A stretch of 64,000 bases of DNA from Hominilimicola fabiformis (lineage in GTDB: Bacteria > Bacillota > Clostridia > UBA1381), in the NCBI RefSeq assembly GCF_020687385.1, contig NZ_JAJEQM010000004.1, positions 62,001 through 126,000 of the forward strand, read 5' to 3'. The notes beneath the pieces were generated by a model. That model did not search any database and was not told the origin of the DNA. It was given only the letters and a program-made list of their open reading frames with translations. The translations under genes and the position numbers were made by a program. Shown here piece after piece: positions 49,945 through 61,800 of this stretch. Position 1 is the stretch's first letter. Every line of letters starts with the position of its first letter.

Positions 49945-52079
49945 TAAAGAGAATAGTAGCAGTTATGTCAGCTCTTGCGTTGGCAGTGGGATTGCTTCCT
50001 ACGGTGTTAGCCGATGAAGTGACATCGACAAAGCCGGAGATAACTGTTGTTGCAAAACGTATAACAGGTGAAGATAATTATATGGAAATCAGCCTTGAAG
50101 TAAACGGCGATTACGAAGATTATTCATCGGTTGGAGCGGTTTTGCAATATGATCCGAGCCTTATAGTTCCGACTACATGGGACGATGAGGCAACAGCGGT
50201 GGATATGAGTGAGTCAACCACATGGGCTACAAGGCGAGCGTTGCCGACGCTGGGTAAAGACACATGGACAACTCACACCGCACTGACATATATTGAAAGT
50301 AAAACAGATACGGCAACAAATCAGACGACGAAAACTGGTTATTTGTATTTGGGGGCGGAATATCCGGGCGTAGTACCGAATAATACTACAGACCCAAGTG
50401 CAACGGCGGATCCGGATGCGACACCAACACCGACAAAGACGCCGACAGTAACACCGACGCCTGACCCAAAGGCAACGCCTGATCCCGACCAACATCAAAA
50501 TCCGGTTGTTGTAGCGAGATTCACATATGCCGATGAAAATGCGAAAAAGAAGATAGAAGATCAATGGACTTCCGCATGGGATAGTGATTGGACACAGAAT
50601 AAAGTGCTGACAATCGCGTCTGATGATGTATCTTCCGTATCACCGGCACAGTTCGGCTTTACGATTTATAAAGCGGACTTTTCAATGAAGGGTTATCAGT
50701 ATGATTATACAGATAGCGTTCTTGAAACGAGTGAGCAAGCGGCGAATAAGGATATTGAAATCGTACTCGGACAAGGAAAGAGTGCGAAAGCGGGCGGACT
50801 TAGCCTAAACGATATTTACGTAACAATGTTTTACGATTGGGACGATTCACTTATCGGCACATTGACATGTGGTGTCGGAGAGGACGCGACCGAATCGGTA
50901 AATGATTATGTAAAAGAAAAGTTTATTCATCCTGACTTGCAGACGAATACGAATTATTCAAGCAAGGAAAGAACAGATAATTATAGAGGGGAGTATCCTC
51001 ATGCCGGCCCAAATTCAACCGACCCGACAACTCCGGGCGGAACGGGAACGGTTACGAATGGCTCGGATTATCCACTGACGAATAAACTTGAATATTGCTT
51101 TGCAGGTAAAACAATTCATGCAGACGCACCGTATGCAGGTGGTTGGACAAAAGTATCTGCCTCAAATATGTCAGATACATGGACGGCACTTGATAATGCA
51201 ACCACATTCGACTTAATGCCGGAACTTGGTGCAGACGGTAATCCGGTTGATTCAAGTCAAACAAAACCGGATATGGAATCATTCGATTTTTCCGATGTTA
51301 CCACAGATGATATAGACGGCGGTACACTGGTAGTAAAAGCCGTATATACACCGGGAACTTTGTTGAATGGAAATGATTCAAGTTATTATTCTGCTATAGG
51401 ACCAATAACATATGATGCTATTGGTGCGTTGACTAACGGTGTTTATTCAATTAAATTTAATTATAGGAGAATAAATGATAAAGGTTATGGAGTAACTCGT
51501 ATAAAAGAAGCGAAAATAAGAATGGCTTTGATGCAAGAAGGTGCATCATCTGACACATATATGTCCGTTGATGTTGAGAATTCTGATAATTTTAGGGTTG
51601 AAATGATTCCAACAGATGCAGTTAAAACAGTAGGATATAGCTTGTTTGACGTATACAGTGAAAATATTATGACAGGTGTCAGAGCGAGCGTTGATAATGG
51701 ATTGGGTATTATTTACAATGAAACAAGTGATAATAAAGGATTCATATTTATAGGTAGAATGCGTGGATTTGTAAAATCTGCATACGACCAAAATAATGGC
51801 GGTTCATTAAATTGGACGAATAATTCTACTTTGGCTATGATAAAAGAATTGAATTTCAGACCATCAAAAACTGCACAATATACTGCTCGAACTCTTACAG
51901 CAGGAAAAAACAAAATTTTGGCTTGTGTAAGTGAAGCAACTGTGGCGAATGGCGGAGATTGTCCGTTGGATTTGACATATTATCAAATTCAATATTACAT
52001 TATACAGGGTAGTCTTGTAGCAAACAGTGTTGCTCAACCATATTGCGAAGCAAATTATTCATGGTGCGCTCCATCATGA
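49941..52079 (+). CDS. Secreted cohesin-like / InlB-like protein (712 aa, TTG start)
   Basis: Residues 1-24 form a signal peptide (IKR, hydrophobic core, cut after VLA). Residues about 28-260 form a cohesin-like fold: GAVLQYDPSLIVP, GYLYLGAEYPG, VVVARFTYADENAKKK and VLTIASDDVSSVSPAQFGF. A Thr/Pro/Asp linker (about 146-188) is inserted inside this fold. Residues about 285-475 match an InlB-like pattern of Clostridial surface proteins (YVTMFYDWDDSLIGTL, then NKLEYCFAGKTIHADAPYA and LVVKAVYTPG). The last 240 residues are not recognised; they hold four of the cysteines (ACVSEA, GDCPLD, PYCEAN, SWCAPS) and are coded by clearly more AT-rich DNA. There is no dockerin, LPxTG or SLH motif. The protein may present its cohesin-like fold to a dockerin of gene 1 or 2 (inference). 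Confidence 0.88.
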   Translation: MIKRIVAVMSALALAVGLLPTVLADEVTSTKPEITVVAKRITGEDNYMEISLEVNGDYEDYSSVGAVLQYDPSLIVPTTWDDEATAVDMSESTTWATRRALPTLGKDTWTTHTALTYIESKTDTATNQTTKTGYLYLGAEYPGVVPNNTTDPSATADPDATPTPTKTPTVTPTPDPKATPDPDQHQNPVVVARFTYADENAKKKIEDQWTSAWDSDWTQNKVLTIASDDVSSVSPAQFGFTIYKADFSMKGYQYDYTDSVLETSEQAANKDIEIVLGQGKSAKAGGLSLNDIYVTMFYDWDDSLIGTLTCGVGEDATESVNDYVKEKFIHPDLQTNTNYSSKERTDNYRGEYPHAGPNSTDPTTPGGTGTVTNGSDYPLTNKLEYCFAGKTIHADAPYAGGWTKVSASNMSDTWTALDNATTFDLMPELGADGNPVDSSQTKPDMESFDFSDVTTDDIDGGTLVVKAVYTPGTLLNGNDSSYYSAIGPITYDAIGALTNGVYSIKFNYRRINDKGYGVTRIKEAKIRMALMQEGASSDTYMSVDVENSDNFRVEMIPTDAVKTVGYSLFDVYSENIMTGVRASVDNGLGIIYNETSDNKGFIFIGRMRGFVKSAYDQNNGGSLNWTNNSTLAMIKELNFRPSKTAQYTARTLTAGKNKILACVSEATVANGGDCPLDLTYYQIQYYIIQGSLVANSVAQPYCEANYSWCAPS
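50376..50502 (+). other. Thr/Pro/Asp-rich linker inside the cohesin-like fold of gene 3
   Basis: About 42 residues of the type DPDATPTPTKTPTVTPTPDP lie between the strands GYLYLGAEYPG and VVVARFTYADE. In a cohesin fold these two strands belong to the same domain, so the linker looks like a loop insertion rather than a domain spacer. Confidence 0.6.
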
Positions 52080-52860
52080 TAATTTTTTAATATAAATACA
52101 GAGCTAACAAGAAGGGAGTTAACTTAATGAAGAAAAAAATTATTAGTGCTATTTTGGCTTTTTCGATGATTTTTTCTATATTACCATCTACAATTTCATA
52201 TGCGTATAGTTCATATGGCGTAGAAGCAGATGGATCGATTTCAAAAAATGCATGTATAAGTGAACTAACTGTACATTATACTAATGGTGTTATTGATAAA
52301 ATATCAGAAAAACCAAATCCTGATCAAAAGTCTAATGCACACCAGGGAGGTCCTGCAACTGTTGGAGTGACAATAGTTTCGGATGTTGATATTTGGTATG
52401 ATGCAGGCGATGGCGCAACGTTGCAAAATGATTCAAATTCGTTTACTGCTTCATCAACTTATGTAGGTAATGTAGTTCCATCATTTGAAGGTAGCTTTTT
52501 GCCTGCTATGAGAGTTAAAGCTAATGCAGTTCCTAATTCTGCGGAAGAACATGTAATTTATGATGCTTCAACAGGATCGGTTGATGTAACAAATGCAGCC
52601 AATGGTGGTGCAGATATATTTACAAAGGACAGCGTAAATAGCGTTTTGGAAGCTGCTGGCAATACATTGGATCCAACCAAAGTGGATGGTGAAAATTTAT
52701 TTGATATTTATAAAGATCAAGATTTAACGGAACAATATACAAATGATAATTTCCCATTTGATACTTATAAAGTAAAAATATATGTTTCAATGGATAATCC
52801 AGGTACGGAATATATGTTTGAAGCAGAGGCGGAAGTAAAAATTGACGGTACAGGAGAAAT
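51360..52860 (+). other. AT-rich patch across the gene 3 / gene 4 boundary
   Basis: Hand counts give 27% GC at 51421-51480, 32% at 51961-52020, 25% at 52141-52200 and 22% at 52741-52800, against 60% at 51001-51060 and 40% at 47521-47580. The patch covers the unrecognised C-terminal part of gene 3 and the N-terminal domain of gene 4. The edges are approximate. Confidence 0.6.
52102..52124 (+). promoter_or_regulatory. Gene 4 Shine-Dalgarno in a possible hairpin loop
   Basis: AAGGGAG at 52112-52118 is 8 nt before the ATG at 52127 and fixes the start. AGCTAAC (52102-52108) can pair with GTTAACT (52118-52124) with one mismatch, placing most of the site in a 9-nt loop. The binding site is solid; the hairpin is weak. 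Confidence 0.6.
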
Positions 52861-55800
52861 TAAAATTCCATCAGGTGGCGACACACCGTCTGAAGATACA
52901 GCAATACCTTCAGTAGCATTAACTGTAACAGCACCGACGATTGGTGCAACACCGGCTACGACTGCTACAACAACTACAACCGGCGTGGTAGCTAATCCGG
53001 CTGTTACATGGGATCCGGCTGACAGCACATTTGCTAAAAATCAAGCATACAAAGCAAGTGTTACACTAAGTGCTGACAGTGGTTACAAGTTTACAGATTC
53101 AACAACTGCAACAATCAATGGTAAAACTGCTACTGTAACACTTAACGGTGATGGAACATTAAAGGCTGAATATACATTTGACGCTATTAAGCTTACAGGT
53201 ATTTCATCAAACAAAACAGGACTTACATCTTCATTCGCACCGAATGACAGTTATACACCTGATGGTTTAGAAGTTACTTTAAGGTATAGTGACGGTACGG
53301 AGGAGGTCGTACCATATAACAAATTTCCAGAGAACAATCTATCTTTGGTTATTGGAGCAGATTCTGCCACTGCCACTGATTTACCTACTAAATTAACTTT
53401 AGATAACAATAATCAAACAGTTTACGTTAAGTACAGCGGAACAGATACAAATGACGGTAATCCAAAGTATCAAGCAATAGATACAATTACTGTTGCAAAT
53501 GCAAAAATTAAAACAGCACAAGTATCTGTAACATACCCTAAACCGGGTGAAACACCGGATACTGTTGCAACAGTACCTGACGGTGCTAATTATACTGCAG
53601 AAGTTACATGGGAACATAACGGTACAGAAGTAACAGGTAATTTTGAATATGATAAAGCATATGATGCTATAATTACAGTAAAACCTAAGACGGGTTATGC
53701 ACTTGATAATACTAACGGTGTTGCTCTTACTGTAAAGGATAAAACTGCTATAAATCCTGGTGCAGATAAAACTGATACAATAGCATCAGATGATATTGAC
53801 GTTGACGGTAGTGGTGTAAAGACTGTTTCTTTTGACGCAACAATAAGTACACCTATATCAGCATCAATCTCTGGTTCATTCGATTTATATGATAAGAATG
53901 ACGTTAACATCACACTTACTTTAGGTACACATGTTATCGGCGACATCACAGGTATCACAATCGATGGACAAACATTAAGCAGTTCTGATGATTACACAAT
54001 ATCAGGAAATATAATTACAGTAAAAGGTGCAAGCCTTGCAACTAAGCTTACAGGTTTGACATCAACTGCGGCAAACAAAAACGTTGAAATTACTGTAACA
54101 GGTCAACAAAATGCAACAACAGCAACTCTATCTGCTATTGATACAACACCTTACATCACAATTACTGACCCAACACAAGGTGCAATCACAGGTGTTATTC
54201 ACACATCAGGTACAAAGGTTGCTTTGACAAAGAATACTGCATATACTTTGTCAGCACCGACTGTTGCTCATACAACAGGTTATACATGGACAGTAAACGG
54301 TATCACAGGTACAGACAACGGCCAAACTTATACTTTCACACCGACAGGCGGTGAAGATATAACAGCAACTGTTGCATTGACAGTTGATGCCGGACATAAA
54401 TTGACAATCAACAAAACAGGTAACGGTACTGTTACTGTAGCAAAAGATGGCGGAAGTACACTTACTGCAGAAACTGACGGTACATACACAGTTTATTCTG
54501 ATGAAAGCTACACTGTAACAGCAACTGCTGATGACCAAAACAAAGTTACTGCAGTAACAGGCGAAACTATTGACGGTGTACAAAAAACACGTACACATTC
54601 AGTAGCAAGTCCTTCAGCAGATACAACTGTTGAGGTAACATTCGCAGAAAAAATAGCTCCGACTGTTAGCGCTGATATGACATACCGCAAGGGTGCAAAT
54701 GACGGTAATAAAGCATTTACTATTACTTTAGGCGATTATTCAGATGTAAATGTAAACGATACTCCAAGCGGTACTTTTTCAACTGATAAAGCAACATACA
54801 CTGTTTCAAGTACAGATTTGGACAGTGCAACAAACGGCGACCATACATATACTTTCGACTTCGGCGAAGGTATGACGATTTCGAAAAAAATCACAGTTCT
54901 TGCCGCAAGAAGTATTACAAGCGTAACTGCACCGACAGGTACATTTGCACATGGTGATACATTCAAATTGGATGGTTTAGCATTTACAGTAAGTGAAGAC
55001 GGAACAAATACAACATACACATATGACGGCACAAGTTGGGATAATACACTTCCAACAGGTACACAGTTCAGTTTGGGCGATATAAGCTTCACTGATTGGG
55101 ATGCGTTCAAGACTGCGGCAGAGGCAAAGATAACACGTCACGATACAACTGACTCAACTGCAGTTAACAACGGTGCTCAAATTACAGTAAGTTTAGGAAC
55201 TGCTACAAAAGCAAGTAATTCTATTACAGTTGGTCAAAAGGCTATTACTGTTACCCCGTCACAAACAACAGGTATTAACAAGGATTACGACGGTACTGTA
55301 AAGGCACCGGCACTTACAGCAACAATCCCTGACGGAGAACTTGTAGGTGATGATGTTGTAACTGCAAGTGTAACAGCAGTATATCAAGATGGTGTTGCGG
55401 CTGGTCTTACAGACAAAAATGCAAGTGATAACGACAAAAATGTAGTATTTACTGCAACACTTGCCGGTGCGAATAAAGATAACTACACAATTAAAGCTAT
55501 CTCTAACGGTAGCGGTAAAATTAACAAGCGTACTGTAAAGATTGCAATTATTAACAATGTACCGGCTGCAACAAAGAATAAAGCTGATACAAAGACAGGT
55601 AACGCTACAGCAACTATTCCGACTAATACAGAGTATGATCTTAATACACCATATGAAGTTGTAGATGGTGAAACAGTTGCAATTACATATGAGTATTCAT
55701 ATGCAAACATAAGCAGTGTAGGTCGGGTTAGTGATGTAACAGTGAGAAACATTGCTACAACAAATACAAACTACACTGTTGAACCGACTTATTTGGAAAA

Positions 55801-58800
55801 TCAAAACGGTACAGTTAACAACAGAACTATAAAATCTATCGCTATAAGTGATCCAACTAAGAACGAATATAATTACAGTGACACATTTGATCCTACAGGT
55901 ATTAAAGTAACTGTAACATATGACGGCGAAACTGATTCGGTGGATTATGATTGGAATGCTGTTCCTGATGATATTACATTAAAGTGGACAGGAACAGAGG
56001 AAACACTTTCAGCAACTCATAAGTTTAATTCAGCAGGTACATATACAATTACTGCGTCAGCAACCGGTGTTGACTCGGCGACAACAGGTGGTATTACTGT
56101 TAATAAATTAAAGGTTAATGTCACAGCAAGCGGTAATATTACAAAGGTATATGACGGTGGCATAGATTTAGATGATGATGACACAATAACTTATACAGTA
56201 ACAAATGCGTCTGATGGTTATGATGATCAATTTAATGAAGATAATGTAAAAGTTACCAATAATCCTGCAAAATATAATGATAGATTAGTTACAGAAAACA
56301 ATATTGTATGGATTACTGTGTCGAGTTTGGAATTAAACAATTCAAATTATAAAATTGAGAATTTTTCAAAAAATGTTACTGGATCAATAACACCTCGTCA
56401 CATAACTGTAACTGCTATTACTGTTCCGACAGTAAAACAATATTCAAATGATACAGATGTACCGGTTAAAAATGTAGGAACATCAGCTGTAACATTTGAT
56501 AATGTTGTAAGCGGTGAGAATGTAACAGTTGACTATAAGTATACATATAATGATACATCTGTAGCAGGCGATACAAGTAATATTACAATAAATAATCTTG
56601 TTCTAAACAGCACAAACACTGTTAACGCTAACTATAAATTAGATGAAAGCACTCCTACAAAGTCAGGTCACGTTGACGAAAGAACAGTTAACTCATTAAC
56701 AGTAACTGCTCCGACTCAATTTGCTACGGCTCAAACATATGGTACTGCTTTAGCTTTAGCCGGTTTGAAGGTACAAGTTAACTTTACATCAGGCGGAACA
56801 AGCGCCGGTAGCGAAACATATGTATGGAAAGACGCGTCAACATGGACAAAGCAAGTTGAAGGTCAATCAGATGTAGATGTTACAACAGTTCCGTTTACTC
56901 TTGCTTGGTCAGGCACAACAGATGTACCGACTCAAGGTGAAACTCTTACTGTTCAAAGAAGTACAAAGGGTATCACTGCATCATACACAGGTACAAGCGT
57001 AACAGGTACAAGTGATGCGATTACAGTAAATCCAATCACATTGACTAAGATTAAAATTACAGGTGATGATGTTACTAAGGTATACGAAGGTAACAAAACT
57101 TTGACTAATCCAGCATTTACATATGCAATTACAGAGGGTATTATAAATAGTGACCCGGTAACGGTTGAGCCTACTACTGTTGAATATGCAGAGGCAGATG
57201 TACATACATCTGAGCCGTTAAATATCACAGGTTTCCATTTGACAAATAATAATGATGGTAACTATAAACTTGGTACTCCTGATGTAACAGGTATACCAAA
57301 CGGTACAATTACAAAACGTCCGATTACTTTAACAGCTATCACAAATATTCCTGCAATCAACAGATTTGAGGCAGGTACAGGCACAGACCAAACTGCAACA
57401 AGTGCTGCAAACGGCGGTGCTACATTTGAGGCGGCAAGTACAGACACAGGTATTGTAAGCGGCGAAACGGTTACAGTAATATATGATTATGCGTATGCAG
57501 ATAATCAGACAGTAAGCAATACTGCTGTTGTAAACTTATCTAATGTAAGATTAGATACTGCAAGCGATAAGAACTATAGTCTTACTAATAATGCTACTGC
57601 AACAGGTGTGGTAAATGAAGTTGAGGCAACAGGTGTTACAGTTACAATTCCTGATAAGACATATGAATATGGCGATAAGCTTGATTTGACAGGTACAACA
57701 GTAACTGTTGATTATGGCAATACTAATACAGAAGTATATACATCAGATGATGGTGTGAATTGGAAGAAGAACGATACTGCAGTATCAGAAAAGCCATTCA
57801 CAATCACACTTCCTACAGATAAGGATAGCTTGGCTGTAGGTACAGCAACTGTTTCTGTAAAGGTTAAAGAAGGCGTTGAAGGTAGTGTTTCTCGCACAGT
57901 TAACAAACGTAAAGTAACTGTAAATCCGTCAAAGAACGGTGACGTTACAAAGGTATATAACGGTAACACAACTTATACAAACGGTGTTATTGAGTGGACA
58001 GTTGGATCTGTAAACTCTATTGACGGATTGTCTGTTACATTACCGACAGTAAGCGGTGCAACATATACTTATAACGATTCAACAGTTGCACTTGCAAACA
58101 AGATTACTGTATCAGATCCGCAACTAAACGATACAAATAATTTTGAAATTAGCGGTTATACAAATCAAGAATTTGACGCAACAATCACACGTCGTCCATT
58201 GGTTATCACAGGAATAACAATTCCGAACGTTAATAAGTATGCTGACGTATCACAAAAAGTTACAGACCAAACCGCAACAAGTGCTACAAATGCTACATTT
58301 GAGGCGGCAGATACAGACACAGGTATTGTAAGCGGTGAAACAGTAGGCGTAACATTCGACTATAAGTACAAAACTTCAAATCCTGAAAGCGGTACAACTA
58401 CTGATGTAGAGATAACAAACATTGCTCTTGATAATAGCGTAGGAACAAGCGCAAACTACTCATTGACACCTGATTCATTGACAGGTAGTGCAAATGTAGT
58501 AGAAAGAACTATAGACAGTATTACAGTAGCTAACCCTACACAGTTTAACAGCGATGTTACATATAACGATAAATTAAGTATAGCCGGCTTAAAGGTTACA
58601 ATTAACTATACAGACAGAACATCAGAAGTATACACAGCAACAGTAGTCAATGACGTAGTTTCATGGGCATTGGGCAGTGTAAATATCAGTGCAGATAATA
58701 TTCCATTTACACTATCATGGAAAGATACTGCAAAAGGCGGAACTTTTGCACAAGGACAAACATTGTCTGTAACAGGACATAACGGCAACCAAATCGTTGC

Positions 58801-61800
58801 AAACCATAAGAATGGTAATGATAGCGGTGAAGGCTCGGCTGTAACAATTAAGCCAATCGCAATTACATCAATCACTGCAGCAAAGAGCGGTGATATTACA
58901 AAGACGTATAATGGTGATACAGAATTAAATGACGCATCAAAGAGCAATATCGGTTATACATCAACTCAGGTAATCAGCGGAGATACAGTAACTCTTGGTG
59001 CAACACCTGCATATGAAAATAAGAATGTTGGTCAAAATAAAGCAATTAGCTTTACAACACCGACAGTAAGCGGCAATGATAACTATACACTTGGAACTGA
59101 CGCTACTGTTACAGGCGATGTAGTCGGTGATATTACAGTAAAAACTGTTGCAATTTCAAATGTATATATCCCGTCAATTTATAAGGACACAGAAGACCTT
59201 GTAAAATCTATTTCAAATGCAAGTGCTATTGCAAGCGGTAACCCTACAGCTAATACAGTTGTAGCGGCTGATATTCTATCAGGCGACAGAGCTAATTTGA
59301 GATTCGCTTATAAACTTACATATGCAAATTCAACTGATGCTAATCCGACTGTAACAATTTCAGATACTTCTGTTACAGGTACGGAAAGTGGTAACTATGA
59401 ATTTACATGGCCTACGGGATTGACAGGTACAGTAGTAGCAGACGAATTTACAGATGCTGCAATTACATCACCTGACCTAATGCAATATACACATGGTGAT
59501 ACATTCAATCCAACAGGTTTGTCAGTTACTATTAAGACAAGCAGTCACCCAACAGGTACAACATATACAGTAACAGGTACAGAGGGTAATTACAAATGGG
59601 ATACAGATCTTCCGGCAGGCGTAAATGTATCACTTGGAAGTATCTCATTAAATAGCAATGACGCTTTGAATTTCAAGGCTCATTACAAGAATATGAAAGA
59701 TCAGAAGATTAAGGTTTCTGCCGGTGAGAAAGAAGCTGAAACAGGTGCAGTTACAATGCTACAAAAGCAATTAACGGCAACTGCGTCAATAAGTACTGCA
59801 AATAAGGTATATGACAGTAAAACAGCTCTTCGTGAGGGTCAAACAGTAACATACACAATCGGTACTGGCGAAGTACAGAACTTTAACAGTGTTACTGATG
59901 ACGTTAAGGTAACGGCTGACGCAAAATATAAATCTGCTGATGTTTCAAAAACAGGTGAAACAATCAATAATGTAGGTATTGAATTCACAAATATCGCCCT
60001 TAGCGGTAATGACGCAGCTAACTACATTAAGCCGTCATCTATTGCTGATATAGCTGGTACGATTATTCCTTACCCAATTCACATAACAGCAATTAACGAA
60101 AATGCTCCAACTGCTTACTATAAGAAAGCAAAGAGCGGAACTATTGCCTCAACAGATAACTATACTGCAGAAATGAACGGTTTGACAAAACCTGCAATTA
60201 AGTTTAATTATAATTACGGTGATTTGGTTAACACAGTTGCAGACAGCGTTAGCGTTCCGATAAACGTTGTTGATTTTGTTACTGCTACTGATAATTTTGA
60301 AATAAAAACTACACCTTCTACAATCAATGGTAAAGTTGAAGTTCAAGGTATTAAAGAGATTAAAATAACAAAGGATAACCATGATTATAAGTATGGTGAT
60401 ACTCTTGTTTTGAATGACTTGTCGGTAAAAGTAACGTATGCTGATGATTCAATAAAGGAGAACATTAAATACAACGATATAGATTGGCAGACTCTTGGTT
60501 TAACTCTTAATACAACACTTCCGACAGACGGAACAGTATTAAAGAATTCAACAGATAACGGTAAAACAATTATTGTTGAAAAGGATACAGTACAGTCAAA
60601 TGCAATTACAATAAACGTTGCAAAACGTACAGTTAAGATTGAAAGAGATGGCAGTGACGCTATCACTAAGACATATGACGGTACAAAAGCTGTAGAACAG
60701 ACAATCGCTCTAAAGGTTGCCGATTTGCAAGAAGGATTTGACGGCGTATATAATGGTGACATAACAGGTGTAACAGCTACGCCATATATTTACAGCAGTA
60801 AAGATGCTCAGAATAATATAGCATTGACAGGTACACCGACTCTTGTAGGTTCTAACTTAGATGAATATACACCTACATATCCGTCATTGACAGGTAACAT
60901 TACTACAAAATCAGTTACACTAACTCCGGTTATCTCTGAGGATATTTATGAAAATAAATTCGCGACAGATGATAAGGTTATAACTGAAACAGGCGCAACA
61001 GTTGAAAATAGTAAGGTAACTCAAAGCGGTATCGTATCAGGCGAAGAGGGTAACTTTACATTTGCTTATACTGTTACTGTTCCAAAGGCAGATTTAGCAA
61101 ATGCAGCTACAAAATCTTATGCACCGACAAATACAAGCGAAAACGGTACAGGTAAGGGTAACTATACATTTACATGGAATGACGCAAGTGTAGAAATTAA
61201 GACTAACGCTGCAACAAGTATGGAAGTAACTACTGATCCGTCAGATATTTCAACTCAGAAATATTATGGTGACAGTATTTCGTTAGACGGTATGGTTGTT
61301 ACAATCACATATGGAAATGGTTCTACTCACGAATTTACATATGGTTCAACTGAATGGAATAACGAAGGATTTACTGTTGCAATCGAAGACGGCGGTAACT
61401 TTAGCAAACTTGTAACAGGTAATAACGGTAAGCATATCGTTGTTTCAAAGACAGGTCTTAACAGTGCAAATACAGCTGCTACATTAAAGGTTAATAAGAA
61501 AGATTTACACTTGACAGCAGAAAAAGCTGACGGTTTATCGGCAATCGAAAAGACATATGATACTACAACTGACGCAAAATCAATTCTAAAGTTTGGTATC
61601 ACAAGCGCTGACTTAGTATCAGGCGATAGCTTTACAGTTGATTCATCAAATGTATCAGCTACATTCGATACTAAGAACCAAGGTTCAGATAAGGATATTA
61701 CAATAAGCGGTTTGACAATTACAGGCGATAACAGCGATCAGTATAATATAATTATGCCAAGCGGTGTAAAGGGTACAATTAATCCTAAGTCAATCACTGT

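Noticed and set aside
49941-52200. Genes 3 and 4 as one gene broken by a frameshift
   Set aside because: Gene 4 has its own ribosome site and signal peptide, so it is a separate secreted protein.
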